Source: Hydrogenophaga sp. A37
Lineage (GTDB): Bacteria; Pseudomonadota; Gammaproteobacteria; Burkholderiales; Burkholderiaceae_C
DNA length: 64,000 bases
Reading direction: 5' to 3'
Assembly: GCF_002001205.1 (NCBI RefSeq)
Contig: NZ_MUNZ01000079.1
Coordinates: 1 to 64,000, forward strand
Part shown: positions 8,028 to 17,423 of the stretch, piece after piece
Layout: each line of letters begins with the position of its first letter
Position numbering within the stretch: the first letter of the stretch is position 1
Made by a program: the position numbers and the translations under genes
Notes under the pieces: generated by a model
What the model was told of the DNA's origin: nothing
Databases searched by the model: none
The model's input: the letters and a program-made list of their open reading frames with translations, nothing else

Positions 8028-8867
8028 ATGATCCTGTTGGCGATCTTGATCGGAACCGTGGCGGCCGGCGTGGGCAGCGTCTGGCTGGCCGCATTGCTGA
8101 GCTTTGCCATGCTGGCGCGCTTCACCCAGCACATGCTGAGCCTCGCGGCCGGCGCCTTGCTGGCCACGGCCTTCATGCACCTGCTGCCCGAGGCCTTCGA
8201 GAGCCAGGCCAGCGCGCAAGAGCTGTTTGCCATGTTGCTGGCGGGGCTGGTGTTCTTTTTTCTGCTCGACAAGGCCGAGCTCTGGCACCACGGCCATGAG
8301 CACCACCAGGGTGATGCCCCTGCCGCCGCGCACGGTCACGACCACGGTCATGCCCATGCACACGCTCATGCACACGCCGCGCATTCGGGGCACGCGCACG
8401 CCTCAGGCCACGCTGAACCGCGCTCGGGTGGCTGGGCGGTGCTCGCAGGCGACAGCGTGCACGCCTTTGGCGACGGCATCCTGATCGCGTCGGCCTTTGT
8501 GGCCGACATGCGGCTCGGTGTGGTCACCGCGCTGGCGGTGCTGGCCCATGAAGTGCCGCACCACATGGGCGACCTGGTGGTGCTGCGCCAGACCTCGGGC
8601 ACGCACCGCGCCGCCCTGGTGAAGGTCTCGCTCGCGGGCACGGTGACGGCGCTGGGCGGGCTGGTGGGCTACTTTCTGGTGGCGCAGCTGGAAGACTTTC
8701 TGCCGTACTTCCTGGTGGCGGCGTCCAGCAGTTTTGTCTATGTGGCACTGGCCGACCTGATTCCGCAACTGCAGAGGCGGTTGGGCTTGCGCGAGACGGC
8801 CGCGCAGATCGCCTGGCTGCTGGTGGGCATTGGACTGGTGACCGTGGTGAGCGGTCTGGCGCATTAG
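8028..8867 (+). CDS. ZIP family divalent metal transporter
   Basis: This 279-residue inner-membrane protein of the ZIP family moves zinc or another divalent metal into the cytoplasm. It has about eight hydrophobic segments. The metal site motifs HAFGDG and HEVPHHMGD lie in the central helices. Between the third and fourth membrane segments is a long histidine-rich loop (residues about 86-130, many HGH and HAH units) that probably binds metal. The ATG at 8028 follows a weak purine stretch (GGAACAAG). It sits alone, downstream of a terminator and a pair of palindromes that could be its operator. The metal specificity cannot be told from sequence. Confidence 0.92.
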   Translation: MILLAILIGTVAAGVGSVWLAALLSFAMLARFTQHMLSLAAGALLATAFMHLLPEAFESQASAQELFAMLLAGLVFFFLLDKAELWHHGHEHHQGDAPAAAHGHDHGHAHAHAHAHAAHSGHAHASGHAEPRSGGWAVLAGDSVHAFGDGILIASAFVADMRLGVVTALAVLAHEVPHHMGDLVVLRQTSGTHRAALVKVSLAGTVTALGGLVGYFLVAQLEDFLPYFLVAASSSFVYVALADLIPQLQRRLGLRETAAQIAWLLVGIGLVTVVSGLAH

Positions 8868-8875
8868 AAACACCC

Positions 8876-8956
8876 CTGCCGCGCTTCGCGCGACCCCCTC
8901 AAGGGGCGGCACTGGCCGTCCGGCAAAGCCGGCCCGGCGGTGCCCTTGGTTGGGCT
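8876..8956. repeat. Dispersed repeat family 1, copy A
   Basis: A GC-rich element lies between the convergent ZIP and kinase genes. It carries CCCCCTCAAGGGG, the core palindrome CCGGCAAAGCCGG (8920-8932) and the flanks CACTGGC and GTGCCCTTGG. The same order of motifs occurs at 16070-16142, 16217-16290 (inverted) and, more diverged, 56303-56389 (inverted). Confidence 0.7.
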
Positions 8957-8960
8957 TCGT

Positions 8961-11531
8961 TCAGTCGACTGTTGGACGACCAAAAGAAAACCAGAAGCTC
9001 GCTCCCTTGCCCACCGCGCCTTCGCCGCAGATGTGGCCACCGTGGCGTTCGATGATGCGGCGCACCGTGGCCAAGCCGATGCCGGTGCCCTCAAATTGCA
9101 GGGGCGAGTGCAGCCGGGTGAACGGCTGAAACAGGCGGTCGGAATGCGCCATCTCGAACCCGGCGCCGTTGTCGCGCACACAAAACGTCGGTGCTTCGCC
9201 GGGCGGGGCGCTGATCTGTGACAGCTCGATGCGAGGGTGAGTCTCCTGGCGGGTGTACTTCCAGGCGTTGCCGAGCAGGTTTTCCAGCACGATCTGCGCC
9301 ATGCGGGGGTCGCAATCGGCCATCATGCCCGGCGCAATCACCACCTCGACCTCGCGCGCCGGGTCGCGGTGGCACTCCTGGCGCAGCACGTCCTGCGCGA
9401 GTTGGCTCAGGTTGACCGAGGTGCGTTGCAAGGTGCTCTGGCTCACGCGCGCCAGTGCCAGCAGGTCGGTGATGAGGCGGTTCATGCGCGCCACCGAGCC
9501 CGCCACGCGCTGCAGCAGGTCTTCGTCGTCCGGGGTCAGGCGGTCGGCCATCTGTTCCTGCAGCAGGTGCATGAAGCCGTCGATGGAGCGCAGCGGCGAC
9601 TTCAGGTCGTGCGAGACCGTGTAGGCGAAGGCGTCGAGCTCTCGGTTGAGGTACTGCAGCTGTTCGGTGCGTGCCGCCACGCGCTGCTCCAGGGTGTCCT
9701 GCAGCTTCTGGATCTCGCGGTCGCGCCGAAGGCGCACCAGCTCGGCGTTGCAGCGGCTGGCAAAGATGGTGAGCAGGGCGCGGGTGTCTGCATCGGTGGC
9801 TTGCCGGTGGCCCCAGGTGGCGACCAGCAGGCCGATGGCGGTGCCGTCTGGGTCGCGCAGGACCATGCCGGCCAGGGCCTGTACCCGGTCCGGGTCGAAG
9901 GGCGGGGTGTCCAGGCGCTGGGAGGCCGTGCGGATGTCTTCCACCAGCAGGTCCTGGTGCGGCAGGATGCGCGCGTAGGTGGTCTGGTCAAGGCTCAGCG
10001 TCCGGTGGGGCCGCAGCTCGCCGTCGCACAGCAGGGCGAGGGTGTCGAGTTGCTGGTGGTCGGCGCTGAGTTCGCCGATCACGACCCCATGGGCCCCGAC
10101 GGCCCGGGCCAGGCGCTCCGCCAGCGAGAGGAAGAAGGCTTCACCGGTGGCCGACGAGACGCCCTGGGCCACGTTCATCAGCAAGGCCCGCTGGCGCTTT
10201 TCTTCGGCCACGTTGATCGTGAAGGTCAGCGCGCAGGCCTCGCCATCGAGCTCGATGGATTCGGCCCACATCCGGACATCCACCTCCTCGCCCTGTTTGT
10301 TGCGCATGCGGGTTTCATAGCCCAGCAGCTGGCCGTCCTGACGCAGCTGCCGGGTGTAGTCGTCGCGGTCGGCCGGGCTGAGCCAGGCGCCGATCTCCAG
10401 CGAGGTCTTGCCCGCGCAGTCGGCTTGGCTGTAGCCCAGCACCCGCTCGTTGGCGGCGTTGGTTTCCATGAAGCGGCCGTCGGACATCCGCGTGATGCTC
10501 ATGCCCAGCGGGCTGAAGTTGAACGCCTTGGAGAACCGCTCCTCCGATTTCTGCAGGGCTTGGCGCGCCCGTTCCTCCACGCTGATGTCGATCACCATCA
10601 CGAAGAGCAGGCGCTCGGGCCCGTTCTGCACCACCTCGGCGTACATCAGGGCTTCGAACAGGCTGGCATCGCGCCGCCGTCCCAGGGTTCGCATGCCGCG
10701 CACACGGCCATGGGCCTTGAGTGCCGCGCGGAAGGTCTTGTCATCGGCGGGCTTGGCCCAGAGGGTGGGCGGGGGCTTGCCGAGCATTTCCTGGCGGCTG
10801 AAGCCGCTCATGTCGGCATACGCATCATTGACGTCCACCACCATGCGGGTGTTGAGCGACTGCACCAGGCAGGCGGCGGGGTTGCCACGGAAAAGGGCCC
10901 TGAAACGTTCTTCGCTGGCGCGCAGATCGGCTTCGGTCTCCAGGGTCTGGTTCAGGCTGTCCGCCAGGCGGTGGTAGGCCTTCATGAGGCGGTGGCGCCC
11001 GAAAAACACGCTCACCAGAATGGTGGCGATCACCGAGGTGTGCACCAGCCAGACCGCCCAGCCCATGCGCATGCCGGCGGGCACGAAGATGCCGCGCTGC
11101 TCCAGCCAGTTGAAGAGGCCCAGCACGAGGGTGCAGTAAACACCCACGGCGATCATGCCCTGGCGGGGCAGGAAGCTGCCGGCCAGCACCACGGTCGCCA
11201 TCATGGCGATCACCGCGCTGCTGCGCACGCTGCCGTCGAGCGCCGTGGCCAGTGTGGTGCCCAGCAGCATGCTGCCAATCAACGCGTAGGTCACCAGCCG
11301 TATCTGGCCGTGGCGAAACGGCAGCCACAGCGCCCAGAGCACGACGGAGAGCAGCGCGATCACCACGACCACCCGGGTCGCGCCGTCGCGCAGGAACACG
11401 GCGGTCGCGATCGAGGGCGCGGCCACGCACAGGGTCAGCAGCAACGCGCGCACGGCCTGCTGCTGGTGACGTTCGATCACGCCCGTCTGTCCCGGGGCCA
11501 GTGGGTCGTCGGTGAGGATGGAGTTGTCCAT
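8961..11531 (-). CDS. Membrane sensor histidine kinase (PAS-PAS-GAF), copy 2
   Basis: This 856-residue protein has five or six N-terminal membrane segments (about 28-185), two PAS domains (about 205-330 and 335-455), a GAF domain (about 465-605), a short coiled coil and a HisKA domain with the phospho-acceptor His641 (VSHDLKSPL). It ends in a HATPase domain with the N box (LENLLGNAWKYT), G1 (DNGAGF) and G2 (GTGIGLA). All catalytic motifs are present. It has no receiver domain and no response regulator gene beside it, so its partner is elsewhere. It starts 10 bp after the stop of a paralogue with the same architecture, which implies a tandem duplication and one transcript. The signal is unknown. 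Confidence 0.93.
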   Translation of the reverse strand: MDNSILTDDPLAPGQTGVIERHQQQAVRALLLTLCVAAPSIATAVFLRDGATRVVVVIALLSVVLWALWLPFRHGQIRLVTYALIGSMLLGTTLATALDGSVRSSAVIAMMATVVLAGSFLPRQGMIAVGVYCTLVLGLFNWLEQRGIFVPAGMRMGWAVWLVHTSVIATILVSVFFGRHRLMKAYHRLADSLNQTLETEADLRASEERFRALFRGNPAACLVQSLNTRMVVDVNDAYADMSGFSRQEMLGKPPPTLWAKPADDKTFRAALKAHGRVRGMRTLGRRRDASLFEALMYAEVVQNGPERLLFVMVIDISVEERARQALQKSEERFSKAFNFSPLGMSITRMSDGRFMETNAANERVLGYSQADCAGKTSLEIGAWLSPADRDDYTRQLRQDGQLLGYETRMRNKQGEEVDVRMWAESIELDGEACALTFTINVAEEKRQRALLMNVAQGVSSATGEAFFLSLAERLARAVGAHGVVIGELSADHQQLDTLALLCDGELRPHRTLSLDQTTYARILPHQDLLVEDIRTASQRLDTPPFDPDRVQALAGMVLRDPDGTAIGLLVATWGHRQATDADTRALLTIFASRCNAELVRLRRDREIQKLQDTLEQRVAARTEQLQYLNRELDAFAYTVSHDLKSPLRSIDGFMHLLQEQMADRLTPDDEDLLQRVAGSVARMNRLITDLLALARVSQSTLQRTSVNLSQLAQDVLRQECHRDPAREVEVVIAPGMMADCDPRMAQIVLENLLGNAWKYTRQETHPRIELSQISAPPGEAPTFCVRDNGAGFEMAHSDRLFQPFTRLHSPLQFEGTGIGLATVRRIIERHGGHICGEGAVGKGASFWFSFGRPTVD

Positions 11532-11541
11532 GGGGCGGTGG

Positions 11542-14133
11542 CTACACGGTCGCCGCAGGGGGAGGCAAGGGCGCGCTCACCGGCCCGGATCCCGCCGTCA
11601 GCGTGAAGTGGAACACCGCGCCTTGGCCAGGGGCGGATTCGCCGCTGATGCTGCCGCCATGCCGCTCGACAATGCGACGCACCGTGGCCAGACCGATGCC
11701 GGTGCCTTCGAACTGGCGGGGCAGGTGCAGGCGCTGGAAGGGTTTGAAAAGCTTGTCGGCGTACTGCATGTTGAAGCCCACGCCGTTGTCCCGGACAAAG
11801 AAGGTGCCGGGTGCATGGCTGTCGCCGGACAGCTGCCGGAACTCGATCAGCGGATCGGCTTGATCGCGGGTGTATTTCACCGCGTTGCCGAGCAGATTCT
11901 CCAGCGCGATGAAGGCCAGGCGCGCGTCGCAGTGGCAGACCATGCCTGGCGTGATGTGCCAGCGCAGACGCCGTTCGGGCTGTCTCGTCTGCTCGGTCAA
12001 CATCACCTGTTCGGCCAGGGCGCTCAGGTCGGTCTCGACGCGAGACAGCGTGCCCTGGCTGACGCGCGCCAGTGCGAGCAGGTCGGCAATCAGCAGGCTC
12101 ATGCGTTGCGTGGCGCCGAGCACGCGGTCGAGCAGGGCGCGTTCATCGGGGCGCAGGCGGTCGGCCACTTCTTCGCCCAGCAATCGGGTGAATCCGTCGA
12201 TGGCGCGCAAGGGTGACTTCAGGTCGTGCGACACCGAGTAGGCGAAGGAGTCCAGTTCGGCATTGAGCTTTTGCAGCTCGGCGGTTCGTTCGCGAACCCT
12301 TTGCTCCAGCGATGAGTTGAGGCGCTGGATTTCGCGGTCGCGCCGCAGCCGGATCAGCTCGGCGTTGGCCCGGCTGGCAAAGATGGCGATCAACGCGCGG
12401 GTGTCGTTGGGCAGCTCAATCGGCTGTCGCCAGAACGCGTTGAGCAGGCCCACGGGCGTACCGTCTTCGTCTCGCAGCGACTGGCCCACATAAGCCTGCA
12501 AACCTTCGGCGACCAGTAGCTGGTCTTGCGGAAAGCTTTGTGTGAGCTGGCTCTCGAACACGCAGAGCTGCGACTGATCCAGTGCCACGCCACATGGAGC
12601 ACCGTCCAGACCGAAGGTGAAATTGTGGCTGGCGGTGCCGTCTTTCCAGACCGCCAGGGTGCGCACTTGACGGTTCTCGCGCAGTTCGCACACGGTGACC
12701 ATGTCGGCACCAATGGCCTGCGCCATGTGCATCGTGAGCACCTGAAACAGCGCGTCGCCGCTGGGGCCTGCCATGCCGCGGGTGAGCGCCATCAACTGGG
12801 CTTCCCGGCGCTTCTCTTCCGTGGTGTTGACGAAGCAGGACAGGACGCAGTCTTCACCATCCAGTTCAATCCGCTCTGCCCATATCTTGGCGTCGATCAG
12901 CTGTCCATCGGTGTGTCGCATCTGGGTTTCGTAGGCACTGACATGGCCATCCCGTTGAATGCGCTCGATGAAGGTCTGGCGCTCTGCCTGGCTCAGCCAT
13001 CCACCAGTTTCCAGTGTGGTTTTTCCCAGGAGCTCATTTCTGTTCAGACCCAGCTCGGGATCTCGCGCCTGATTCACCTCGACGAAGCTGCCATCGCTCA
13101 GCCGGGTGATGGTCATCTTCAGCGGACTGAGGTTGAAGGCTTTGGCAAAGCGCTCTTCGGAACGTCTCAACAGTTCCATCGACGCGGTCTGGGCGCTCAC
13201 GTCGGCGATGGTGGTGATGATCAGCTTGTCTTGTGGGTCGTTGCCCATTTCGCTGGACACCATGGCGTCGAACCGGCTACCGTCCGAACGCAGGCCCTTG
13301 CACTGGAACTGAAGCACCTGACGGTGGTTGATCAGTTGCTGGAGAAACACCTCGCGTTGTGCGGGCTCACCCCAGAGAAAGGTGTCATCGCGACCCAGGG
13401 CCTGGTCACTGGTGTAGCCATAACAGCGTTCAAAGGCGGGGTTGACGTCCAGAATCAAACCATTGCGGCCCGACAGGGCAACCATGGGGCTGGGGTTGGC
13501 GTGGAAGATGCGGCCAAAACGCTCCATGCTGCGGTCACGTTCCTGCTCGGTGCGTTTGCGCAGCGCCAGTTCGTCGGCCATCTGTTGGTAGGCTTTTTGC
13601 GCGCGGGAGCGACTGTAGAAAACGAGCATGGCCACCACCACCAGCACGGTGGAGTGGGTGAGCCACACCGTGGAGCCCGTGTTGTAGTTGGGTTTGACCA
13701 GCAGACCGTGCCGCTCGGCCAGGGTGATTGAGCCCAACATGGCGATGCCGTACACCACCGACCCGATGAGCGCCTTTTTCCCCAGGAAGACGCCCGCGCC
13801 GACCACCGAGGCCACGACCACAAAGCCTCCCCCGGCGCGCACCGAGCCGAAGATCATCATCTCCAGGCCAGCGGCTGTCATCACGCCGAACACCATGAAA
13901 TAGGCCGTGTGGGTGATGGACATGCGGCCGCTGCGCATCATCCACAGGCTGATCCAGCCCACCGAAGCGATCAGCGCTGTGACGCCGGTTTCCCACACGC
14001 TTCTGCTGCTCAGGTACATCAATGGTGTGAGCACGGTGGCGGACACGCCGATGAGCAAGGCGATCGATTGATGCATCGCCTTGATGGTGACTGCTTCAGT
14101 GTCTGCAGCGAGGGGCGGCGAGGGTGTGGTCAC
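11542..14133 (-). CDS. Membrane sensor histidine kinase (PAS-PAS-GAF), copy 1
   Basis: This 863-residue protein is the upstream member of a tandem kinase pair. It has about six N-terminal membrane segments, two PAS domains (about 210-335 and 340-455), a GAF domain, a coiled coil and HisKA with His636 (VSHDLKSPL). The HATPase domain has the N box (LENLLGNAVKYT), G1 (DNGVGF) and G2 (GTGIGLA). The kinase core is close to its neighbour, while the membrane region and first PAS domain have diverged, so the two probably sense different cues and may share one output. The longest frame begins with GTG at 14133 without a good ribosome binding site; the in-frame ATG that follows AAGGCG, about 18 codons inside, is an alternative. 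Confidence 0.92.
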   Translation of the reverse strand: MTTPSPPLAADTEAVTIKAMHQSIALLIGVSATVLTPLMYLSSRSVWETGVTALIASVGWISLWMMRSGRMSITHTAYFMVFGVMTAAGLEMMIFGSVRAGGGFVVVASVVGAGVFLGKKALIGSVVYGIAMLGSITLAERHGLLVKPNYNTGSTVWLTHSTVLVVVAMLVFYSRSRAQKAYQQMADELALRKRTEQERDRSMERFGRIFHANPSPMVALSGRNGLILDVNPAFERCYGYTSDQALGRDDTFLWGEPAQREVFLQQLINHRQVLQFQCKGLRSDGSRFDAMVSSEMGNDPQDKLIITTIADVSAQTASMELLRRSEERFAKAFNLSPLKMTITRLSDGSFVEVNQARDPELGLNRNELLGKTTLETGGWLSQAERQTFIERIQRDGHVSAYETQMRHTDGQLIDAKIWAERIELDGEDCVLSCFVNTTEEKRREAQLMALTRGMAGPSGDALFQVLTMHMAQAIGADMVTVCELRENRQVRTLAVWKDGTASHNFTFGLDGAPCGVALDQSQLCVFESQLTQSFPQDQLLVAEGLQAYVGQSLRDEDGTPVGLLNAFWRQPIELPNDTRALIAIFASRANAELIRLRRDREIQRLNSSLEQRVRERTAELQKLNAELDSFAYSVSHDLKSPLRAIDGFTRLLGEEVADRLRPDERALLDRVLGATQRMSLLIADLLALARVSQGTLSRVETDLSALAEQVMLTEQTRQPERRLRWHITPGMVCHCDARLAFIALENLLGNAVKYTRDQADPLIEFRQLSGDSHAPGTFFVRDNGVGFNMQYADKLFKPFQRLHLPRQFEGTGIGLATVRRIVERHGGSISGESAPGQGAVFHFTLTAGSGPVSAPLPPPAATV

Positions 14134-14212
14134 GGGGTGAGCGGTGTGTCAGCCTTGCCAAGGGGTGCAGGTGGGATGAAGAAAACCATTGCGGAGGTTC
14201 TTCAATGTCGAC

Positions 14213-15085
14213 TCATGCGGCCGGAACTTGATCCTTCGCGCAGGGCAACCCCGGCGTGTTGCACCACTCGCTCCAGCTGCCAGGGAACAGCGCGGTCCGG
14301 CCGAGGCCGGCGATTTCCATGGCCAGTAGGTTGGGAATGGCGCTCACGCCGCTGCCGCACTGGTGCACCACCGTGGCCGGATCGCGGCCCGCCAGCACAC
14401 GCTCGAAGTCGGCGCGGAGCTCGGCGGCGGGCTTGAAGCGGCCGTCGGGCGCCATGTTGTCAGCAAAAGGGCGGTTGAGCGCTCCGGGGATGTGGCCCGC
14501 CACGGGGTCCAGCGGCTCCACCTCGCCTCGAAACCGTGCCGCCGCGCGGGCGTCGATCACGGTCAAGTCGGGATGCCCCAGCCGCCGGACGATGTCCTTT
14601 GCGCCGAACATGGTCACCAGGGAGGGCTTCAACTCGAAGCTCGACGAGGCCACCGCAGACGAGGGTCCGCTGGCCAGCGTCCCACCGGCGGCCTGCCACG
14701 CGGCCAGACCGCCGTCGAGCACCGCCACCGCTTCGTGCCCACACCACTTGAGCATCCACCACAGTCGGCCGCAGTGGTTGGCGCCTTGCCGCTCCATGAC
14801 CACGGCCTGCTGGCCATTGGACAGGCCCAGCGCCTGGAGCCGGGCCGCGAAGGTCTCGCGCGAGGGCAGGGGGTGGCGGCCTCCGCTGGCACGGTCGGCG
14901 CCGGTTTTGTCGCTCAGGTGTTCGTCGAGGTGAACGTACACGGCGCCCGGAATGTGCTGAGCCTCGAACTGTTGCCGGCCGGCGCCTGGGTTCGTGAGGT
15001 CGAAGCTGCAGTCCAGCACCAGCAAGGGCTGGCCGCTGGTCATCAACTGTTGGAGGGCGGTGGCGGAGATGAGGGTGCTGTACAT
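14213..15085 (-). CDS. sseA: Sulfurtransferase (3-mercaptopyruvate type)
   Basis: This 290-residue protein has two rhodanese domains. The C-terminal one carries the active-site cysteine in HQCGSGVSA. This CGSGV loop is typical of 3-mercaptopyruvate sulfurtransferases, as opposed to CRKGV in thiosulfate sulfurtransferases. It would transfer sulfane sulfur to thiols or cyanide in the cytoplasm. I chose the ATG at 15085 (MYSTLISATAL); a GTG 13 codons upstream is also open. It stands alone on the minus strand between the kinase pair and the EamA gene. Confidence 0.9.
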   Translation of the reverse strand: MYSTLISATALQQLMTSGQPLLVLDCSFDLTNPGAGRQQFEAQHIPGAVYVHLDEHLSDKTGADRASGGRHPLPSRETFAARLQALGLSNGQQAVVMERQGANHCGRLWWMLKWCGHEAVAVLDGGLAAWQAAGGTLASGPSSAVASSSFELKPSLVTMFGAKDIVRRLGHPDLTVIDARAAARFRGEVEPLDPVAGHIPGALNRPFADNMAPDGRFKPAAELRADFERVLAGRDPATVVHQCGSGVSAIPNLLAMEIAGLGRTALFPGSWSEWCNTPGLPCAKDQVPAA

Positions 15086-15170
15086 ATCGCCATTCTCAGT
15101 CTGTCCGGCCGTGGTGGCGATCACACCAAAGGACTACTCGCAGGCCGACGGTGTGAAGGCAGGCACAGAT

Positions 15171-16055
15171 TCAATGCTCTTCGGCCGGCGAGTTGGGAAT
15201 CGCGCGGGCGCGCAACACCGTGGCGGTGATGCCGCTCGCGATGATCAGCGCCATGCCCAGCCAGCCCATCAACGGCAACTGGTCGCCGAAAATCACCAGG
15301 CTGTAGATGCCGGCGAACACGATGCCCGAGTACTGCAGGTTGGCCACCACCAGGGTCGCGCCGCGCGAATAGGCGCGTGTCATGCACAGCTGGCCGCCCA
15401 GCGCCAGCAGCCCGATGGGCAGCAGCCACAGCGCGGCCGGCCAGGTCCAGGGCGTGGCGCCGACAAACACCATGCCCAACAAACCCGCCAGCACCGCGCC
15501 GATGGAGAAATAAAACACCGTGCGGCTCTCGGGCTCGCCCGCGCGGCTGAGCGCCGTCACCTGCAGGTAGGCAAAGGCCGCGAAGATGCCCGACAGCAGC
15601 CCCACCAGCGCGCCCAGCACCTGGTCCGGGTTCAGACTCGGCCGGAGCATCATGGCGACACCGGCAAAGCCCGCCAGCACGGCCATGAACAGCGGGCCCT
15701 GCTGCCGCAGCGGGGCATCGCGGCCCTGCGTCAGCAGCGCGCCGCCGAGCAGGAAGGTGGCGATCCAGACGCTGCTCATGTAATTGAGCGTCATGGCCGT
15801 GGCCAGGGGCAGCACGGCGATGGCATAGAACCAGGCGGTCAGCGAAATGGTGCCGACCAGGCTGCGCCAGAGGTGCATCATCGGTACCGTGGTGCGCAGC
15901 GAGATGCCGCGCGCGCGGGTGAAGCCATACAGGAAGATCACGCCCACCATGCCCCGGTAGGCGACGATCTCGAAGCTGTTGAAATGCACCGAGGCCAACT
16001 TGATGCAGACCCCCATGGTCGCGAAGAACAGCGAGGCGAGCAGCATCCACGCCAT
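15171..16055 (-). CDS. EamA/DMT family transporter
   Basis: This inner-membrane protein of about 294 residues has ten predicted hydrophobic segments arranged as two EamA halves, the drug/metabolite transporter layout. Members export amino acids, metabolites or drugs; nothing here fixes the substrate. The ATG at 16055 (MAWMLLASLFFATMG) puts the first membrane helix right at the N-terminus. A longer frame from a GTG at 16088 would run into a dispersed repeat and is less likely. It lies downstream of the Rieske oxygenase on the same strand, separated by an inverted pair of repeats. Confidence 0.9.
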   Translation of the reverse strand: MAWMLLASLFFATMGVCIKLASVHFNSFEIVAYRGMVGVIFLYGFTRARGISLRTTVPMMHLWRSLVGTISLTAWFYAIAVLPLATAMTLNYMSSVWIATFLLGGALLTQGRDAPLRQQGPLFMAVLAGFAGVAMMLRPSLNPDQVLGALVGLLSGIFAAFAYLQVTALSRAGEPESRTVFYFSIGAVLAGLLGMVFVGATPWTWPAALWLLPIGLLALGGQLCMTRAYSRGATLVVANLQYSGIVFAGIYSLVIFGDQLPLMGWLGMALIIASGITATVLRARAIPNSPAEEH

Positions 16056-16069
16056 ATCAGAAGTCCCCT

Positions 16070-16142
16070 GCACCGCCTGCGGCGTCACCCCCCAGGGGGC
16101 GCCACTGGCTGCCCGGCAAAGCCGGTTCCGCAGTGGCCTTGG
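16070..16142 (+). repeat. Dispersed repeat family 1, copy B
   Basis: This copy has the order CCGCCTGCGGCGTCAC, CCCCCAGGGGGC, CACTGGCTGC, CCGGCAAAGCCGG (16113-16125) and GTGGCCTTGG. It is nearly identical, in opposite orientation, to copy C at 16217-16290. Together they form an inverted pair around about 75 bp. Confidence 0.8.
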
Positions 16143-16214
16143 ACGAAGGCACGCCGCGCTGGACGTGCTGCAGTTTCAGATGGAACGACACGTGAGAGGT
16201 GTCTGGTGCGAGAG

Positions 16215-17423
16215 TCACCGCGGAACCGGCTTTGCCGGGCAGCCAGTGACGCCCCCCTGGGGGGGTGACGCTGCAGGCGGCGCGGGGGGGAGCATCCGCC
16301 TGTACCACTCGTGAAAGTGCTGCATGCCGTCTTCCATCGGGCTTTGGTACGGGCCGACCTCGTTGTCGCCGCGCGCCAGCAGGGCTTTGCGCCCAGCGTC
16401 CATGCGCTCGCCGATCTCGTCGTCCTCGATGCAGGTCTCCATGTAGGCCGCGCGCTGGGCTTCGACGAACCCGCGCTCGAAGGCGGCGATGTCCTCGGGG
16501 TAGAAGAACTCCACCCGGTTCAGGGTCTGGTGGACGCTGATCGGGTGCAGCGTCGAGACGGTGAGCACGTGCGGGTACCACTCCACCATGATGTGCGGGT
16601 AGTAGGTGAGCCAGATCGCGCCGTGGTCGGGCGCCGCGCCGTTGCGGTACTGCATCAGCTGCTGGTGCCAGCGCTGGTAGACCGGGCTGCCGGCCTTGCC
16701 CAGCAGGTTCTGTGCGCCCACGGTCTGTACCGAGTACTCAGGCTTGAATTCCCAGCGCAGGTCGTCGCAGGTGACGAAGCCGCCCAGACCCGGGTGGAAC
16801 GGGACCACGTGGTAGTCCTCCAGATAGACCTCGATGAAGGTCTTCCAGTTGTAGTTGCAGGTGTGCAGCTCCACGTGGTCGAGCACCATGCCGTCGAAGT
16901 TGAGTGCCGCGCGCGGGCCCATGCCGGCGAGGTCGGCCTCGATGTCGCGGCCGTTGTCCTCGAACAGCAGGCCGTTCCATTCGCGCAGCGGGTAGCGTTT
17001 CAGATCCAGGCAAGGGTCTTGAGCGAAATGCGGAGCGCCGAGCAGGGAGCCGATGGGATTGCCGGTGTTCTGGCCGCCGCTGTAGGTCCAACGGTGCAGC
17101 GGGCAGACGATGTGGCCGCCCGAATGCCCACTCTGGGTCTGGCCCAGGTTGCCCCGGCCTTTGAGCATGACGGCCTGGCGGTGACGGCAGACGTTGGAAA
17201 CCAGTTCCACGCCGTTGGCGGTGCGCACCAGGACCCGGCCTTCGCCTTCGTGGGGGAGTGCGTAGTAGTCGCCGGGTTCGGGCACGGCGTTGGCGTGCCC
17301 CACGTAGCGGGGCCCTCGCTGGAAGATCGTTGCCAGTTCCTGCTGGAACAGCGCCTCGTCGAAATAGCTGGAAACCGGAAGTTGGCTTTCGGCCTGCTGG
17401 AGTTGAAGACTCAAATCAGACAT
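16215..17423 (-). CDS. Rieske aromatic ring-hydroxylating oxygenase, alpha subunit
   Basis: This 402-residue protein has the two signatures of ring-hydroxylating oxygenase large subunits. The Rieske [2Fe-2S] ligands are Cys79-x-His81 and Cys107-x2-His110 (CPLH). The mononuclear iron site is in EDYHVVPFHPG (His205 and His210). It would use electrons from a separate reductase to oxygenate an aromatic or quaternary-amine substrate; no reductase or ferredoxin gene lies nearby. The last 24 or so residues are encoded by a dispersed repeat, so the natural stop codon has probably been replaced and the tail is unlikely to be functional. The start is ATG at 17423. Confidence 0.92.
   Translation of the reverse strand: MSDLSLQLQQAESQLPVSSYFDEALFQQELATIFQRGPRYVGHANAVPEPGDYYALPHEGEGRVLVRTANGVELVSNVCRHRQAVMLKGRGNLGQTQSGHSGGHIVCPLHRWTYSGGQNTGNPIGSLLGAPHFAQDPCLDLKRYPLREWNGLLFEDNGRDIEADLAGMGPRAALNFDGMVLDHVELHTCNYNWKTFIEVYLEDYHVVPFHPGLGGFVTCDDLRWEFKPEYSVQTVGAQNLLGKAGSPVYQRWHQQLMQYRNGAAPDHGAIWLTYYPHIMVEWYPHVLTVSTLHPISVHQTLNRVEFFYPEDIAAFERGFVEAQRAAYMETCIEDDEIGERMDAGRKALLARGDNEVGPYQSPMEDGMQHFHEWYRRMLPPAPPAASPPQGGVTGCPAKPVPR
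16217..16290 (-). repeat. Dispersed repeat family 1, copy C, within the Rieske gene
   Basis: This is the inverted partner of copy B, with core CCGGCTTTGCCGG at 16226-16238. It overlaps the last 24 or so codons of the Rieske oxygenase gene and supplies the tail read as PPQGGVTGCPAKPVPR. Confidence 0.8.

Noticed and set aside
9237-11606. A 789-codon plus-strand frame across the first kinase gene
   Set aside because: It mirrors the kinase coding sequence, lacks any recognisable domain and has no ribosome binding site.
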